Source of the DNA: an uncultured Clostridia bacterium | GTDB lineage: Bacteria; Bacillota; Clostridia; Christensenellales; UBA1242 | Length of the DNA stretch: 64,000 bases | Direction of reading: 5' to 3' | Assembly (NCBI GenBank): GCA_949949035.1 | Contig: CATLHJ010000002.1 | Location: 62,001-126,000 of the forward strand | Shown here: positions 33,176-41,675 of the stretch, piece by piece | Numbering within the stretch: position 1 is the first letter of the stretch | Layout of the letters: the number at the start of each line of letters is the position of its first letter | The notes under the pieces: generated by a model | Seen by the model: the letters and a program-made list of their open reading frames with translations, nothing else | Database searches by the model: none | What the model was told of the DNA's origin: nothing | Program-made: the position numbers and the translations under genes

Positions 33176-33855
33176 ACATCAGTTAAACCCTGCAATAGGT
33201 CATCGTAATAACCGTGAATAGGGCAACAACACGTAACGTCCAGCGTGTCGGCAACCACTTGGGCAGCAATCTGTCCGCGGTCACTGTGGGCGTAGGCTTT
33301 GGACAAAAATTGGGCACCGCGTTTGGCGGTTAGTACCTGTTCTAAATCAACGGGTACTCCTCCGGATTCGTAATCTTCACGGTGATAAATTTTACAACCT
33401 AATACGTCTTGGTAGGGACTATAATATTCACGAGTGGTCAGGTCTTGCGTTTTTTCTGCACCAAATAATTGATAATAAGCCGGTTGGTCGACAATGACTT
33501 GCCAAGTTGTGTCGTAAACCTGCCCGTCGCGCTCTACCCAGCCATGGTGGAAAATGGTATTATAGGCTTTGTTCAAACTGTTAAGCCGTCCGCGACAAAT
33601 ATGGACGTCGTCACCGATACCTAACGCCGCGGCCAAAATTGCCGAAGCGTCAAAGCACCAACCCTTACTCATTTCACGCAAGCGGTAAGCCACAGGTACG
33701 CCATTCCAATATTGACCGGCAAATTGTTGATAGAATTGGGCATCCATCGGCATGGCCAAGCCACGTTTAATTAGGGTTTTAATTGCGCAATCTACTTTAT
33801 TTGCCTGTAAATTTTTACTTCCACGACGCAGTGGTAAAATACTTAATTTTTTCAT
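33154..33855 (-). CDS. Transglutaminase-like cysteine peptidase-fold protein
   Basis: This 233-aa protein looks like an intact papain/transglutaminase fold: GWCFDASAILAAALG supplies the Cys on its helix, and FHHGWVERDGQVYDTT supplies His and Asp. It is the catalytically complete relative of the protein at 27479. It starts at ATG 33855, 7 bp after a -10 box. Its stop codon and last codons lie within the tRNA-Ser gene on the other strand. No signal peptide is seen; the substrate is unknown. Confidence 0.7.
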   Translation of the reverse strand: MKKLSILPLRRGSKNLQANKVDCAIKTLIKRGLAMPMDAQFYQQFAGQYWNGVPVAYRLREMSKGWCFDASAILAAALGIGDDVHICRGRLNSLNKAYNTIFHHGWVERDGQVYDTTWQVIVDQPAYYQLFGAEKTQDLTTREYYSPYQDVLGCKIYHREDYESGGVPVDLEQVLTAKRGAQFLSKAYAHSDRGQIAAQVVADTLDVTCCCPIHGYYDDLLQGLTDVGGRDRI

Positions 33856-33862
33856 CGCTGTT

Positions 33863-33891
33863 ATTTTAACATAATGTTGTTTAACTTTCAA
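33863..33891 (-). promoter_or_regulatory. Promoter, predicted leaderless
   Basis: On the minus strand TTGAAA (33886-33891), 17 bp, TAAAAT (33863-33868), then 7 bp to the ATG. Confidence 0.6.
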
Positions 33892-33937
33892 GATGTAGGG
33901 TAAAATTTATGAAGAACTGAAAAATATTTTCAAAAAA

Positions 33938-33980
33938 TTAGCAATAAACGCTTGACATTGCTAGCAGTCCGGTATATAGT
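33938..33980 (+). promoter_or_regulatory. hsp20 promoter with CIRCE-like operator
   Basis: TTGACA (33952-33957), 17 bp, TATAGT (33975-33980). TTAGCAATA (33938-33946) and CATTGCTAG (33956-33964) form arms with a 9-bp spacer, 7 of 9 positions complementary. This is the geometry of the HrcA operator CIRCE (TTAGCACTC-N9-GAGTGCTAA) with altered arm ends. The operator overlaps the -35 box, so repression is plausible. Confidence 0.55.
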
Positions 33981-34024
33981 AGTGATGAAACCGCGGAAAG
34001 CGGTGAAAAAAGGAGAAAAAGAAA

Positions 34025-34483
34025 ATGAAAAATCAAGGAAATGACAAAGAAAGGGGCGTAGTTGTTCGCAGTGATGACGATTATTTCGGATTGTTCCACC
34101 CGCTATGGGATGATTTCTTTAATGACCGTCCGTATCGTAAAGAAGTGCGCGATTTGCAACGCATTATGCGTACCGATATTACTGAACACGATGATGGTTA
34201 CGAATTCAAAATCGAAGTTCCTGGTTACGAAAAGGACGAATTAAACATTGGTTTGGAAAACGGCTATTTGACGATTGCCGCCAATAAAACGGCACACGAC
34301 GACGAACACAATCGTCACGGTAATTATTTGCGTCGTGAACGTATCACCAGTGCTTGTTCGCGTAGTTTCTACGTTGGCGAAATTGACGAAAAAGCAATAA
34401 CGGCCAACTTGAAACACGGTGTCTTAACCGTATTTGTCCCCAAAGAAAACAAGCCGACCAAAAAACACATTGAAATTAAGTAA
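34025..34483 (+). CDS. hsp20: Small heat shock protein (Hsp20/alpha-crystallin)
   Basis: This 152-aa protein contains the alpha-crystallin domain (about 45-140): MRTDITEHDDGYEFKIEVPG, then the ELNIGLENGYLTI strands, and the final conserved ANLKHGVLTVFVPK. It is an ATP-independent holdase chaperone. AAAGGAG lies upstream of the ATG. A stress-type promoter with a CIRCE-like operator precedes it and an intrinsic terminator follows. Confidence 0.95.
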   Translation: MKNQGNDKERGVVVRSDDDYFGLFHPLWDDFFNDRPYRKEVRDLQRIMRTDITEHDDGYEFKIEVPGYEKDELNIGLENGYLTIAANKTAHDDEHNRHGNYLRRERITSACSRSFYVGEIDEKAITANLKHGVLTVFVPKENKPTKKHIEIK

Positions 34484-34505
34484 AACGTGCGGTAGTTTTG
34501 TTGGC

Positions 34506-34540
34506 AAAAACGACTGTTTAATACTGGCAGTCGTTTTTTG
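34506..34540 (+). terminator. Intrinsic terminator of hsp20
   Basis: AAAAACGACTG (34506-34516) pairs with CAGTCGTTTTTT (34528-34539) across an 11-nt loop; the T-tract forms the end. Confidence 0.85.
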
Positions 34541-34606
34541 TTGTCCTATGGTAGGTAAAGTTCCCCCATAAATGCGCCAACGTTACGCAGTTAGTGCGAA
34601 AAAGTC

Positions 34607-34633
34607 TTGACAGGGGGGGGGGGGGGGTAATAT
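34607..34633 (+). promoter_or_regulatory. Promoter whose spacer is a 15-G tract (putative phase-variable)
   Basis: TTGACA (34607-34612) is followed by 15 consecutive G (34613-34627) and TAATAT (34628-34633), 5 bp before ATG 34639. The spacer length equals the G-tract length, so slippage would move the promoter between poor (15) and optimal (17) spacing. An alternative -10, TATTAT (34631-34636), gives an 18-bp spacer but would start the RNA inside the start codon. Confidence 0.65.
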
Positions 34634-34638
34634 TATAT

Positions 34639-35205
34639 ATGTTTGATAAAATAATTGAATTAAGTTTTAATTGGGTTTGGTGGGTTTCGCAAGGGTTTGC
34701 GGTAATTGGACTTATTTTCTCAATTATCTCTATGCAACAAAAATCACGTATCAGTATTTTGTCGTGGAATTTGGCGGCTGCGGTTGCCATGTTTATCAGT
34801 TGTTGCTGCTTGTGGCAGTTTTCGGCCATGATTTTAATGGGTGTTTCATCAGTGCGCAGTGTTACCGCGTTGATTTTTGCCATTAAACCAAATGTAAAAA
34901 AATGGATTTTCATTACCACCAACGTTGTTTTGGCATTATCGATTATAGTTTTTAATATCGTTTTCTGGAATGGTTATTTAAGCATTTTTAGTATTATAAT
35001 TGGCATCGGCTCTATTATCTCCTTTGCCCAAGTCAAACCGAAAAATATCCGCTTGACGATTGCCCCAATTCAGGTTATTTCCACCATATATTATATATTG
35101 ATGTTGGCGCCAATTAACGCCATGATTGAACTAACCGCACTGATTAGTGCGATTGTTGGTATGATCCGCTTGGATTTTAAGAAGCAACCGGTCGCGGCAA
35201 AGTAA
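34639..35205 (+). CDS. YgjV-like inner membrane protein
   Basis: This 188-aa protein has about six hydrophobic segments and begins with a pattern (WVSQGFAVIGLIFSIISMQQKSR...) that fits the YgjV family of bacterial inner-membrane proteins of unknown function. The ATG at 34639 has no Shine-Dalgarno. A longer reading from GTG 34594 would run through the G-tract and encode a Gly run, in which case tract changes would shift the frame. The promoter layout makes the shorter start more likely. Confidence 0.65.
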   Translation: MFDKIIELSFNWVWWVSQGFAVIGLIFSIISMQQKSRISILSWNLAAAVAMFISCCCLWQFSAMILMGVSSVRSVTALIFAIKPNVKKWIFITTNVVLALSIIVFNIVFWNGYLSIFSIIIGIGSIISFAQVKPKNIRLTIAPIQVISTIYYILMLAPINAMIELTALISAIVGMIRLDFKKQPVAAK

Positions 35206-35220
35206 CGGTAGTATAGAAGT

Positions 35221-36192
35221 TTAATTGAACGCCTTGGCGAAGGTGCTTTTACCCGCGATACCGTCGACGATTAAGCCGTTAGCACGTTGGAAGTCGCGCA
35301 CTTGACGATCGGTATTAGTGCCGAAAATACCGTCAGGTGTGGTGCGGTAGCCTTTAACGTACAAGGCGGATTGTAACAAATACACTATGTTGCCACGTGC
35401 TCCTTGACGTACATTGCGTACAGCGGCTTGCGTTTTGGGACCCCAAATTCCATCGACGGTTAAGCCCGCGCCATAGGTCATGTTTAATTCAATTTGCAGC
35501 GCCTTGATTAACGCTTTTTTAGATTGTGGACCCCAAATGCCGTCTACGGCTAGACCCGCACCATAACGATTATTTAAGGTCTGTTGTATGTTGCGAATCG
35601 TGGCGTCACCGCCCGTACTTGGTGGTGTCGTCGGCGGGGTAGTACCACCACCAGGGTTGCAGTTAACGCCGACACTTTGCGCTAAACTGGCAGCGATAGT
35701 GTCGGCATAGGCGTCAAAGCGACTGTCAAACAGTTGGTTGTCACGGTCATTGCTGATAAAGCCTAATTCTAATAACAGCGCAGGGGCAGTGGTTTCCCGT
35801 AAAACACTTAAATTACCGGTTTTAACGCCACGGTCGCTTTGGATACCAACATCCGCTAACGCGTTTTGTAAATTGCTGGCGGCGCGGCGTGCCTTTTGGG
35901 ACGCGTTAGTATAGACAATGGTCTCTACACCGTTAGCACTAGGGTTGGTGGCAGAATTACGGTGGAAAGAGGCAAATAAATCAACATTGTTATTATTGCT
36001 AATACGACTGCGCTCCAATAAGGGAATGAAAGTGTCATCGTCGCGGGTGTAAATAACGCGTACGCCGCAATTTTTTAACCGTTGACCGACGGCTAAGGCC
36101 ATCCTTAAATTATCATTTTTTTCGTAACGGGAGCCATTAACTGCTCCCGCATCGTAACCGCCGTGTCCGGCGTCAATTACTATGGTTGCCAT
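35221..36192 (-). CDS. N-acetylmuramoyl-L-alanine amidase with peptidoglycan-binding repeats
   Basis: This 323-aa protein has an N-terminal Amidase_3 zinc domain with His10 (DAGHGG), Glu24, His77 (SFHRNS) and catalytic Glu142 (LLELGF). A Thr/Pro-rich linker near 183-193 leads to peptidoglycan-binding type 1 repeats (GAGLAVDGIWGPQSKKAL, GAGLTVDGIWGPKTQAAV, TPDGIFGTNTDRQV). It cuts the amide bond between MurNAc and the stem peptide. No signal peptide is apparent, which recalls spore-cortex or non-classically released lysins. It is divergent from another peptidoglycan-binding protein. Confidence 0.92.
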   Translation of the reverse strand: MATIVIDAGHGGYDAGAVNGSRYEKNDNLRMALAVGQRLKNCGVRVIYTRDDDTFIPLLERSRISNNNNVDLFASFHRNSATNPSANGVETIVYTNASQKARRAASNLQNALADVGIQSDRGVKTGNLSVLRETTAPALLLELGFISNDRDNQLFDSRFDAYADTIAASLAQSVGVNCNPGGGTTPPTTPPSTGGDATIRNIQQTLNNRYGAGLAVDGIWGPQSKKALIKALQIELNMTYGAGLTVDGIWGPKTQAAVRNVRQGARGNIVYLLQSALYVKGYRTTPDGIFGTNTDRQVRDFQRANGLIVDGIAGKSTFAKAFN

Positions 36193-36266
36193 AGTTTAAT
36201 GTTATGGCAGTAACATTATTTTTGTTACTTCATAGACTAAATTATATCAATAAAAGGAGAAAATAA

Positions 36267-38048
36267 ATGGGCATTGGCTACATGAAAATTGCTACGACTA
36301 CGGCCAACGGTGGTTTACCCGTTGCCGACGTGTCGTTTGCAATTAAAGACAAAAGCGGAAAAATTTTATACTCGGGTTTAACGGATGCTAATGGCGACAG
36401 TGAAACTTTTTCGTTACCAGCGCCAGATAATGATTTATCGCAGGCACCAGAACCAAAAAGTGCGCCGTTCGCCGTGTACGACGTGGCACTTAACAAAAAA
36501 CAATACCAAAGTGTCAGTAAAATTGACGTGCAGGTTTTCGACCAAATTACAACCGTGGTGGGGGTCAATTTGGAACCATACGTTACCGGACAAGATGATG
36601 CTGACCAAGTTTTTGTAACGCCACCGCAAGATGTAGCGTTTCCGACCACCACGCGCGGACAAATTGGTACTAATGAAGTAGTAGGTGGCGGTGAGCGAGT
36701 ACTGTCCAGTGTGGTAATTCCTGATTATATAACCGTGCATTTAGGTGTACCCAGCAACACCAGTGCGGCCAACATCCGGGTACGATTTATCGATTACATA
36801 AAAAACGTGGTTAGCAGTGAAATTTACCCAACTTGGCCCACTAACGCCATTTTGGCCAATATCACGGCGATTGTAACTTTTGCGCTTAACCGTATTTATA
36901 CCGAATGGTACCGTGCGCGTGGCTTCAATTTTGATATTACTAATTCTACCGCAACCGATATGGCATTTGTTCGTAATCGTGAGATTTTTGCTAATATTTC
37001 GCAACTGGTAGACGGTGTTTTCAGCGTTTATGCTCACCGCGATGGTTTCCGTAATCCATATTTTACCGAATTCTGTAATGGCACTACGGCCACTTGTCGG
37101 GGCTTGTCCCAGTGGGGTACGGTAACGTTGGCTAACGAGGGCCGCTCGGTTTTGGAAATCTTACGTTATTACTACCCGAAAGACTTGATTTTAAGTAACG
37201 CACCTTCAGGCAGTGTGCAAAATTCTTATCCAGGGTCGCCGTTGCGCCTTGGCTCGTCGGGCATCGCGGTGCGCCGTATGCAGAACTTCTTAAACCGCAT
37301 TCGTGGTAATTATCCTTTAATTCCGGCGATTGATCCAGTTGATGGAGTTTTTGGTGAACAAACCGAAAATGCGGTGCGCACATTTCAAAAAGTCTTTAAT
37401 TTGAGCAGTGATGGAGTAGTAGGAGTTAGCACATGGAATAAAATTTCTCAAGTTTATACTGCCGTAACGGGTTTGTCTGAATTGAACGGAGAAGGTGAAC
37501 GCATTGGTTTAAGTCCAACTCCACCAACCGTGGTCATTCGTCAAGGTAATCGTGGTAGCAACGTATTACAGTTGCAATTCTTATTGAACTACATATCACA
37601 ATTTTACCCGACGATTGACGCTCCGGTACAAGACAGTGTGTTCGGTGCGGATACTACGACGGCGGTGAAGACCTTCCAACGTCTGTTTGGTCTAACCGCG
37701 GACGGCATCGTTGGCCCAGCAACTTGGAACAAGTTGTACCAGGTATACCGTACGGCGCAAGGACAAACTTTAACTACACCCGATAATAATCCCACTACGC
37801 CGACGCCGTGGCCCGGAGTTTATTTGCGCCAAGGTAGTCGTGGCGAAAACGTAGTAACTTTACAAAATTTCTTGAACATTGCTCGTCGCACCTACGCCCA
37901 AATCCCCGCTTTGACAGTAGATGGTATCTTTGGCGCTAATACTAATACGGCGGTGCGTAATTTCCAGCAAGCGGCAGGGCTAAGTGTGGACGGTATCGTT
38001 GGCCCAGCAACGTGGAACGCGTTGGCCAACTTGGCTATCGGCGGGTGA
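36267..38048 (+). CDS. SpoIID-like peptidoglycan-binding protein
   Basis: This 593-aa protein has an N-terminal carboxypeptidase-regulatory-like beta domain (about 1-100). A central domain has SpoIID/LytB-like features: VRFIDYIKNVVSSEIYPTWP, RIYTEWYRARGFNFDITN and CRGLSQWGTVTLANEG followed by EILRYYYPKDL. Three peptidoglycan-binding type 1 repeats follow (DGVFGEQTENAVRTFQ, DSVFGADTTTAVKTFQ and DGIFGANTNTAVRNFQ). It resembles Clostridia spore-cortex-associated proteins. A good AAAGGAG precedes the ATG and no export signal is visible. Confidence 0.85.
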   Translation: MGIGYMKIATTTANGGLPVADVSFAIKDKSGKILYSGLTDANGDSETFSLPAPDNDLSQAPEPKSAPFAVYDVALNKKQYQSVSKIDVQVFDQITTVVGVNLEPYVTGQDDADQVFVTPPQDVAFPTTTRGQIGTNEVVGGGERVLSSVVIPDYITVHLGVPSNTSAANIRVRFIDYIKNVVSSEIYPTWPTNAILANITAIVTFALNRIYTEWYRARGFNFDITNSTATDMAFVRNREIFANISQLVDGVFSVYAHRDGFRNPYFTEFCNGTTATCRGLSQWGTVTLANEGRSVLEILRYYYPKDLILSNAPSGSVQNSYPGSPLRLGSSGIAVRRMQNFLNRIRGNYPLIPAIDPVDGVFGEQTENAVRTFQKVFNLSSDGVVGVSTWNKISQVYTAVTGLSELNGEGERIGLSPTPPTVVIRQGNRGSNVLQLQFLLNYISQFYPTIDAPVQDSVFGADTTTAVKTFQRLFGLTADGIVGPATWNKLYQVYRTAQGQTLTTPDNNPTTPTPWPGVYLRQGSRGENVVTLQNFLNIARRTYAQIPALTVDGIFGANTNTAVRNFQQAAGLSVDGIVGPATWNALANLAIGG

Positions 38049-38049
38049 T

Positions 38050-38078
38050 TTGACAGTAAAGCACGAAACTGGTATAGT
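38050..38078 (+). promoter_or_regulatory. Promoter, predicted leaderless
   Basis: TTGACA (38050-38055), 17 bp, TATAGT (38073-38078), then 5 bp to ATG 38084. Confidence 0.65.
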
Positions 38079-38083
38079 AGTTT

Positions 38084-39277
38084 ATGAAAAACATTTACTA
38101 TATCGGTTATCGCCAAGGTGACGCCGAAGCTAGCTTCTATAACCAAACCATGGACGGCTATTTTGCGGGCAGTATTACCGAGCACGGGAATAACAAGCGC
38201 GGTAATATTGCCCACAATGCGTCTACGCGCGTGCAATTAAGTAGCAATGTTGAATTTGATGAACGCAACGACAAAATTATGCGGGTCTTCGTTAATGAAA
38301 AATGTCGTGAAATTGTTGCTCGCGTGCCGGATGCTTATTTTTACCCCTATTCGCCCGTTTACGCCAGTTACGTACCACCGGAATTACAAGATCGTATCTT
38401 GTGTTGTAATAACCCCAAAGTATTTGCGGTGCTGGATAGTAAATTCCAATTTCGCAAAATTTTTAAGGATATCTTGCCGTTTGCCCCTTACGAATATGTG
38501 GTGGGGCAGACCATAATTGAGCGCTTAAAAGATGGTACTTACCCCAACCAAAAGGAAGTGGTAATTCAACGTGACTACGGCTCCGGTGGTTTTGGTACCT
38601 TGGTGGTAAATAAGGTTTATTTCGCCGACCCCACTTTGAAAGAACGGGCAATTAAAGAAATTCACCCCAAGGAAACTTATTTGGTCAGTGATTATATTGA
38701 ATCATTGTGTTCGACCAGTTTGCATTTACTTGTATCGAACAACGAAGTGTTAATTCTACCGTCAACGGTACACGCCTACCACGGTTATCACAAGTTAGCG
38801 TATATGGATCTGAAAGCCTTTACCAAATTACCATCCGCCATGGTGCAACAGGCTTACGATTGTGGCCTCAAATTCGGCAAGTTCGTGCAAAAGAGTAAAG
38901 AATACCGTATGCGTGGTTGGCTGCACATTGACCTTTTGTTCGGGAAAGATGGTAAAGTGTACGCCATGGAAGCTAACCCGCGTTTTGGTGGGTCAGTTGG
39001 TTTACAAAACCGTATGTTCCGTGCGGCAGGGTTGGAATCTGTGTTTGAATATAATTATCGTGCTTTCTATGATAAAAAAACCAATTTTGCTCCGGGGCTG
39101 AAAAAATTAAAACCTTTGGGTATTTACCGTCATGCTAATGTCGAACGTAACGCGGATGGGGAATTGGTCAGTTTGGAAAACGAAAACGTTAATCGCGAGG
39201 GGTTTGATATGACCTTGTTGCGCGAAGAAGATGGTATGTACACGCACTCGGTTTACGAAATCCAAACGGAAGATTAA
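38084..39277 (+). CDS. ATP-grasp family enzyme
   Basis: This 397-aa protein has an ATP-grasp core: EVVIQRDYGSGGFGTLVV (nucleotide-binding hairpin, near 165), ETYLVSDYIESL, and the metal-binding end GWLHIDLLFGKDGKVYAMEANPRFGGS. ATP-grasp enzymes ligate a carboxylate to an amine or thiol; the substrates here cannot be read. It is monocistronic with its own near-consensus promoter. Confidence 0.8.
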   Translation: MKNIYYIGYRQGDAEASFYNQTMDGYFAGSITEHGNNKRGNIAHNASTRVQLSSNVEFDERNDKIMRVFVNEKCREIVARVPDAYFYPYSPVYASYVPPELQDRILCCNNPKVFAVLDSKFQFRKIFKDILPFAPYEYVVGQTIIERLKDGTYPNQKEVVIQRDYGSGGFGTLVVNKVYFADPTLKERAIKEIHPKETYLVSDYIESLCSTSLHLLVSNNEVLILPSTVHAYHGYHKLAYMDLKAFTKLPSAMVQQAYDCGLKFGKFVQKSKEYRMRGWLHIDLLFGKDGKVYAMEANPRFGGSVGLQNRMFRAAGLESVFEYNYRAFYDKKTNFAPGLKKLKPLGIYRHANVERNADGELVSLENENVNREGFDMTLLREEDGMYTHSVYEIQTED

Positions 39278-39298
39278 AATGGTTTTGGTGTGTTAATA

Positions 39299-39322
39299 AT
39301 AACCACAACCAGTTGTGGTTAT
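39299..39322. terminator. Hairpin between convergent genes
   Basis: ATAACCACAAC pairs perfectly with GTTGTGGTTAT around a 2-nt loop. It overlaps the glmS stop codon and has only a weak T-rich flank, so it is a probable bidirectional terminator. Confidence 0.5.
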
Positions 39323-41010
39323 AGCACGGTAACGCTTTTTGCTAAGTTGCGTGGTTTGTCAGGGTTAATGCCTAATTGTTCCGCCATGTCTAACGCCATA
39401 ATTTGGGCAGGTATGATGCGGGTGATAAAGTTTAACGGGTTTTCGGGAGCAAGAGGTGGTAGAGTAATTACTTGCCCACCACGAGCAGTGATTTCCGCTA
39501 CAGCATTGCTGGTGCTGTCGGATTGGTAAACTACCGCTAGGCTGTGCTGGTCAATCATGGATAAAGGACCATGTTTAAGTTCGTTGGCGGGATAGCCTTC
39601 GCAATGTGTGTAGGTGACTTCCTTAACTTTTAACGCTGATTCCAAAGCCAAAAAGTAGTCAATTTGTTTCCCGATGAAAAAAATCTTTTGCGGACGGTTG
39701 GCGGGCAGGTGAATTAACTGGCGGGCTTGCTGTAAAGTTGTTTGGGCAAGTTGACCTAATGCTGCACAATCGGCAGGGTTAAAGCGGTTAATCAATAAGC
39801 AACCGACCAGTAACGCTGCGCAAAAAACTTTGGTGCTGGCGACGGCGATTTCAGGGCCACAAAGTAAGGGGAAACAAAGTTCGCTTTGTCCGGCAATGGT
39901 ACTACTGGTGACATTGCACAACGCTACAATAGGCACGCGGTGGGCTTGTAGCAGGCTGATACAAGCCAGAGTATCGGCGGTTTCACCCGATTGGCTGATA
40001 ACGATGGCTAAATTACGTTTGTCAATTAAGGTGTCGGCGGTGAATTCACTGCTGACATGGGCAATTGCACGCAGATGCAAGTGCTTTTCGATTAGGTGAG
40101 CAATAATTAAGGCGGCGTGATAACTGGTGCCGCAGGCGCATAAGTGTACGCAGTCGGTTTGACTTAATTGGCGGTGAAACTGGCGTTGGTGGAGCAGTAG
40201 TGTTTCGTCTTGTTGGTAAGCAGCAGTAATACGGTTTAACACGTCAGGAATTTCGTTAATTTCTTTTGCCATGTATGTGGCAAATCCGTTTTTGTCGGTT
40301 TGTTTGTTAAGTGGCGTAAACGCTTGCCAGGCTTTAGTAATAGGTTGACCAAGGTGGTAAAATTTGCTGCCGTCGAGCGTAATTTCTCCCGTGTCTCCGT
40401 CGTTTAGTGCAATAATTTGCTGGACGGTGGCGGGAAAAGCCATCGTGTCACTGCTGACGTAAACCGTGTCCTTTGCTCGACCGAGATATAGGGGAAGAGT
40501 GCCACTCTTGGCAACGAAAAAGCCGGGCGCGGTAGTTGTGTCGGCGGCCGCAAAAACGTATTGACCACGTAAATACTGGTGTATCTTGTGTTTATTATGT
40601 TGTAATAAATACAAGATATTGGGAATAACTTCGGTATCAACTTCAGTACGCAGTTTAATCTGTTTCTTTTGTAGTTTGGTGCGGCATGCGTCATAGTTTT
40701 CAATAATCCCGTTATGTACCACCGCGATTTGCTCGTTAAAGGATACTTGCGGGTGGGCATTTTTCAAATTAACGCCACCATTGGTTGCCCAACGGGTATG
40801 CCCAAGACACAAACTGGTTGCGGGGCGAGTTTTGACACGGGCAGTCAGTTGGTTAATGTCGCCGACCGCTTTGATGACACGTAATTTCCCTTGGGCAGTG
40901 CGGTATACGATGCCGGCGCTGTCGTAACCGCGGTATTCTAATAAACGTAAACCTTGTAAAGTCTGGGTAATTAAATTGTGTTTTCCCAGACAACCAAAAA
41001 TTCCACACAT
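39319..41010 (-). CDS. glmS: Glutamine-fructose-6-phosphate aminotransferase
   Basis: This 563-aa protein makes glucosamine-6-phosphate for cell-wall synthesis. Cys2 (MCGIFG) is the glutaminase nucleophile, with RWATNGG and the loop HNGIIENY. Two SIS domains follow (CGTSYHAA near 275, SQSGETADT near 325) and a C-terminal ELKHGPLS. No glmS ribozyme-like sequence is evident in the 48-bp gap upstream, which is shared with the divergent pduL promoter. Confidence 0.96.
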   Translation of the reverse strand: MCGIFGCLGKHNLITQTLQGLRLLEYRGYDSAGIVYRTAQGKLRVIKAVGDINQLTARVKTRPATSLCLGHTRWATNGGVNLKNAHPQVSFNEQIAVVHNGIIENYDACRTKLQKKQIKLRTEVDTEVIPNILYLLQHNKHKIHQYLRGQYVFAAADTTTAPGFFVAKSGTLPLYLGRAKDTVYVSSDTMAFPATVQQIIALNDGDTGEITLDGSKFYHLGQPITKAWQAFTPLNKQTDKNGFATYMAKEINEIPDVLNRITAAYQQDETLLLHQRQFHRQLSQTDCVHLCACGTSYHAALIIAHLIEKHLHLRAIAHVSSEFTADTLIDKRNLAIVISQSGETADTLACISLLQAHRVPIVALCNVTSSTIAGQSELCFPLLCGPEIAVASTKVFCAALLVGCLLINRFNPADCAALGQLAQTTLQQARQLIHLPANRPQKIFFIGKQIDYFLALESALKVKEVTYTHCEGYPANELKHGPLSMIDQHSLAVVYQSDSTSNAVAEITARGGQVITLPPLAPENPLNFITRIIPAQIMALDMAEQLGINPDKPRNLAKSVTVL

Positions 41011-41023
41011 ATCGTTATCTATG

Positions 41024-41052
41024 TTGCCAGTCGCAAAAATGTTTGGTATGCT
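41024..41052 (+). promoter_or_regulatory. Promoter of pduL, predicted leaderless
   Basis: TTGCCA (41024-41029), 17 bp, TATGCT (41047-41052), then 6 bp to ATG 41059. Confidence 0.6.
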
Positions 41053-41058
41053 TAATTT

Positions 41059-41616
41059 ATGACTAAGTTAAATTTTCCGTATCGCATCGAGGTGTCGGCA
41101 CGGCATGTGCATTTGTCAGCGTCCGATTTTGCTACTTTGTTCGGGGCGAACGCTGTTGCCGAGAAGGTTAAGGATTTAAGCGTGGACGGCGAATTCAAAA
41201 CCAACTGTACGGTGACCATAGTGGGGCCTAAACGTAATTTAGAACGGGTAGCGGTGTTGGGCCCGTGGCGTGACCAAACGCAAGTTGAAATTAGTTTAAC
41301 CGACAGTTATTTTTTGGGAATTCCCGACGTACCATATCGTTTGAGTGGTGATTTAGTGGGGTCGGCACCCGTGAAATTGGTAGGGCCTTGTGGTACCTTA
41401 TCTTTGCCGGCGGGCTTAATTATTGCGTTGCGCCATTTGCACATTGACGCTGCCACCATGCGCAAGCACCATTTACAGCCTGGGCAGGCCGTGGATATTA
41501 CTACCGATGGTCCCCGAGCGGTGACATTCCACAACGTCATGGTTCGCGAATCGCAGGTGGATATTCCCGTGGTACATTTGGATACCGACGAAGGTAATGC
41601 AATGACGGCTAAATAA
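41059..41616 (+). CDS. pduL: PduL-type phosphate acyltransferase
   Basis: This 185-aa protein shows the PduL zinc-site motifs: VSARHVHLS at 12-20, LRHLHID near 127 and VHLDTDEGNA at the C-terminus. It exchanges CoA and phosphate on acetyl or propionyl groups. No microcompartment shell genes or encapsulation peptide are seen, so it likely serves as a house-keeping phosphotransacetylase. It is divergent from glmS. Confidence 0.92.
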   Translation: MTKLNFPYRIEVSARHVHLSASDFATLFGANAVAEKVKDLSVDGEFKTNCTVTIVGPKRNLERVAVLGPWRDQTQVEISLTDSYFLGIPDVPYRLSGDLVGSAPVKLVGPCGTLSLPAGLIIALRHLHIDAATMRKHHLQPGQAVDITTDGPRAVTFHNVMVRESQVDIPVVHLDTDEGNAMTAK

Positions 41617-41675
41617 TATTTATTTGCCGTTTCCACATAATTAAGATATAATTTGAGTGGGCATTTGGGGGAATT

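Noticed and set aside
40990-41060. glmS ribozyme upstream of glmS
   Set aside because: Only 48 bp separate the divergent genes and no ribozyme core is visible.
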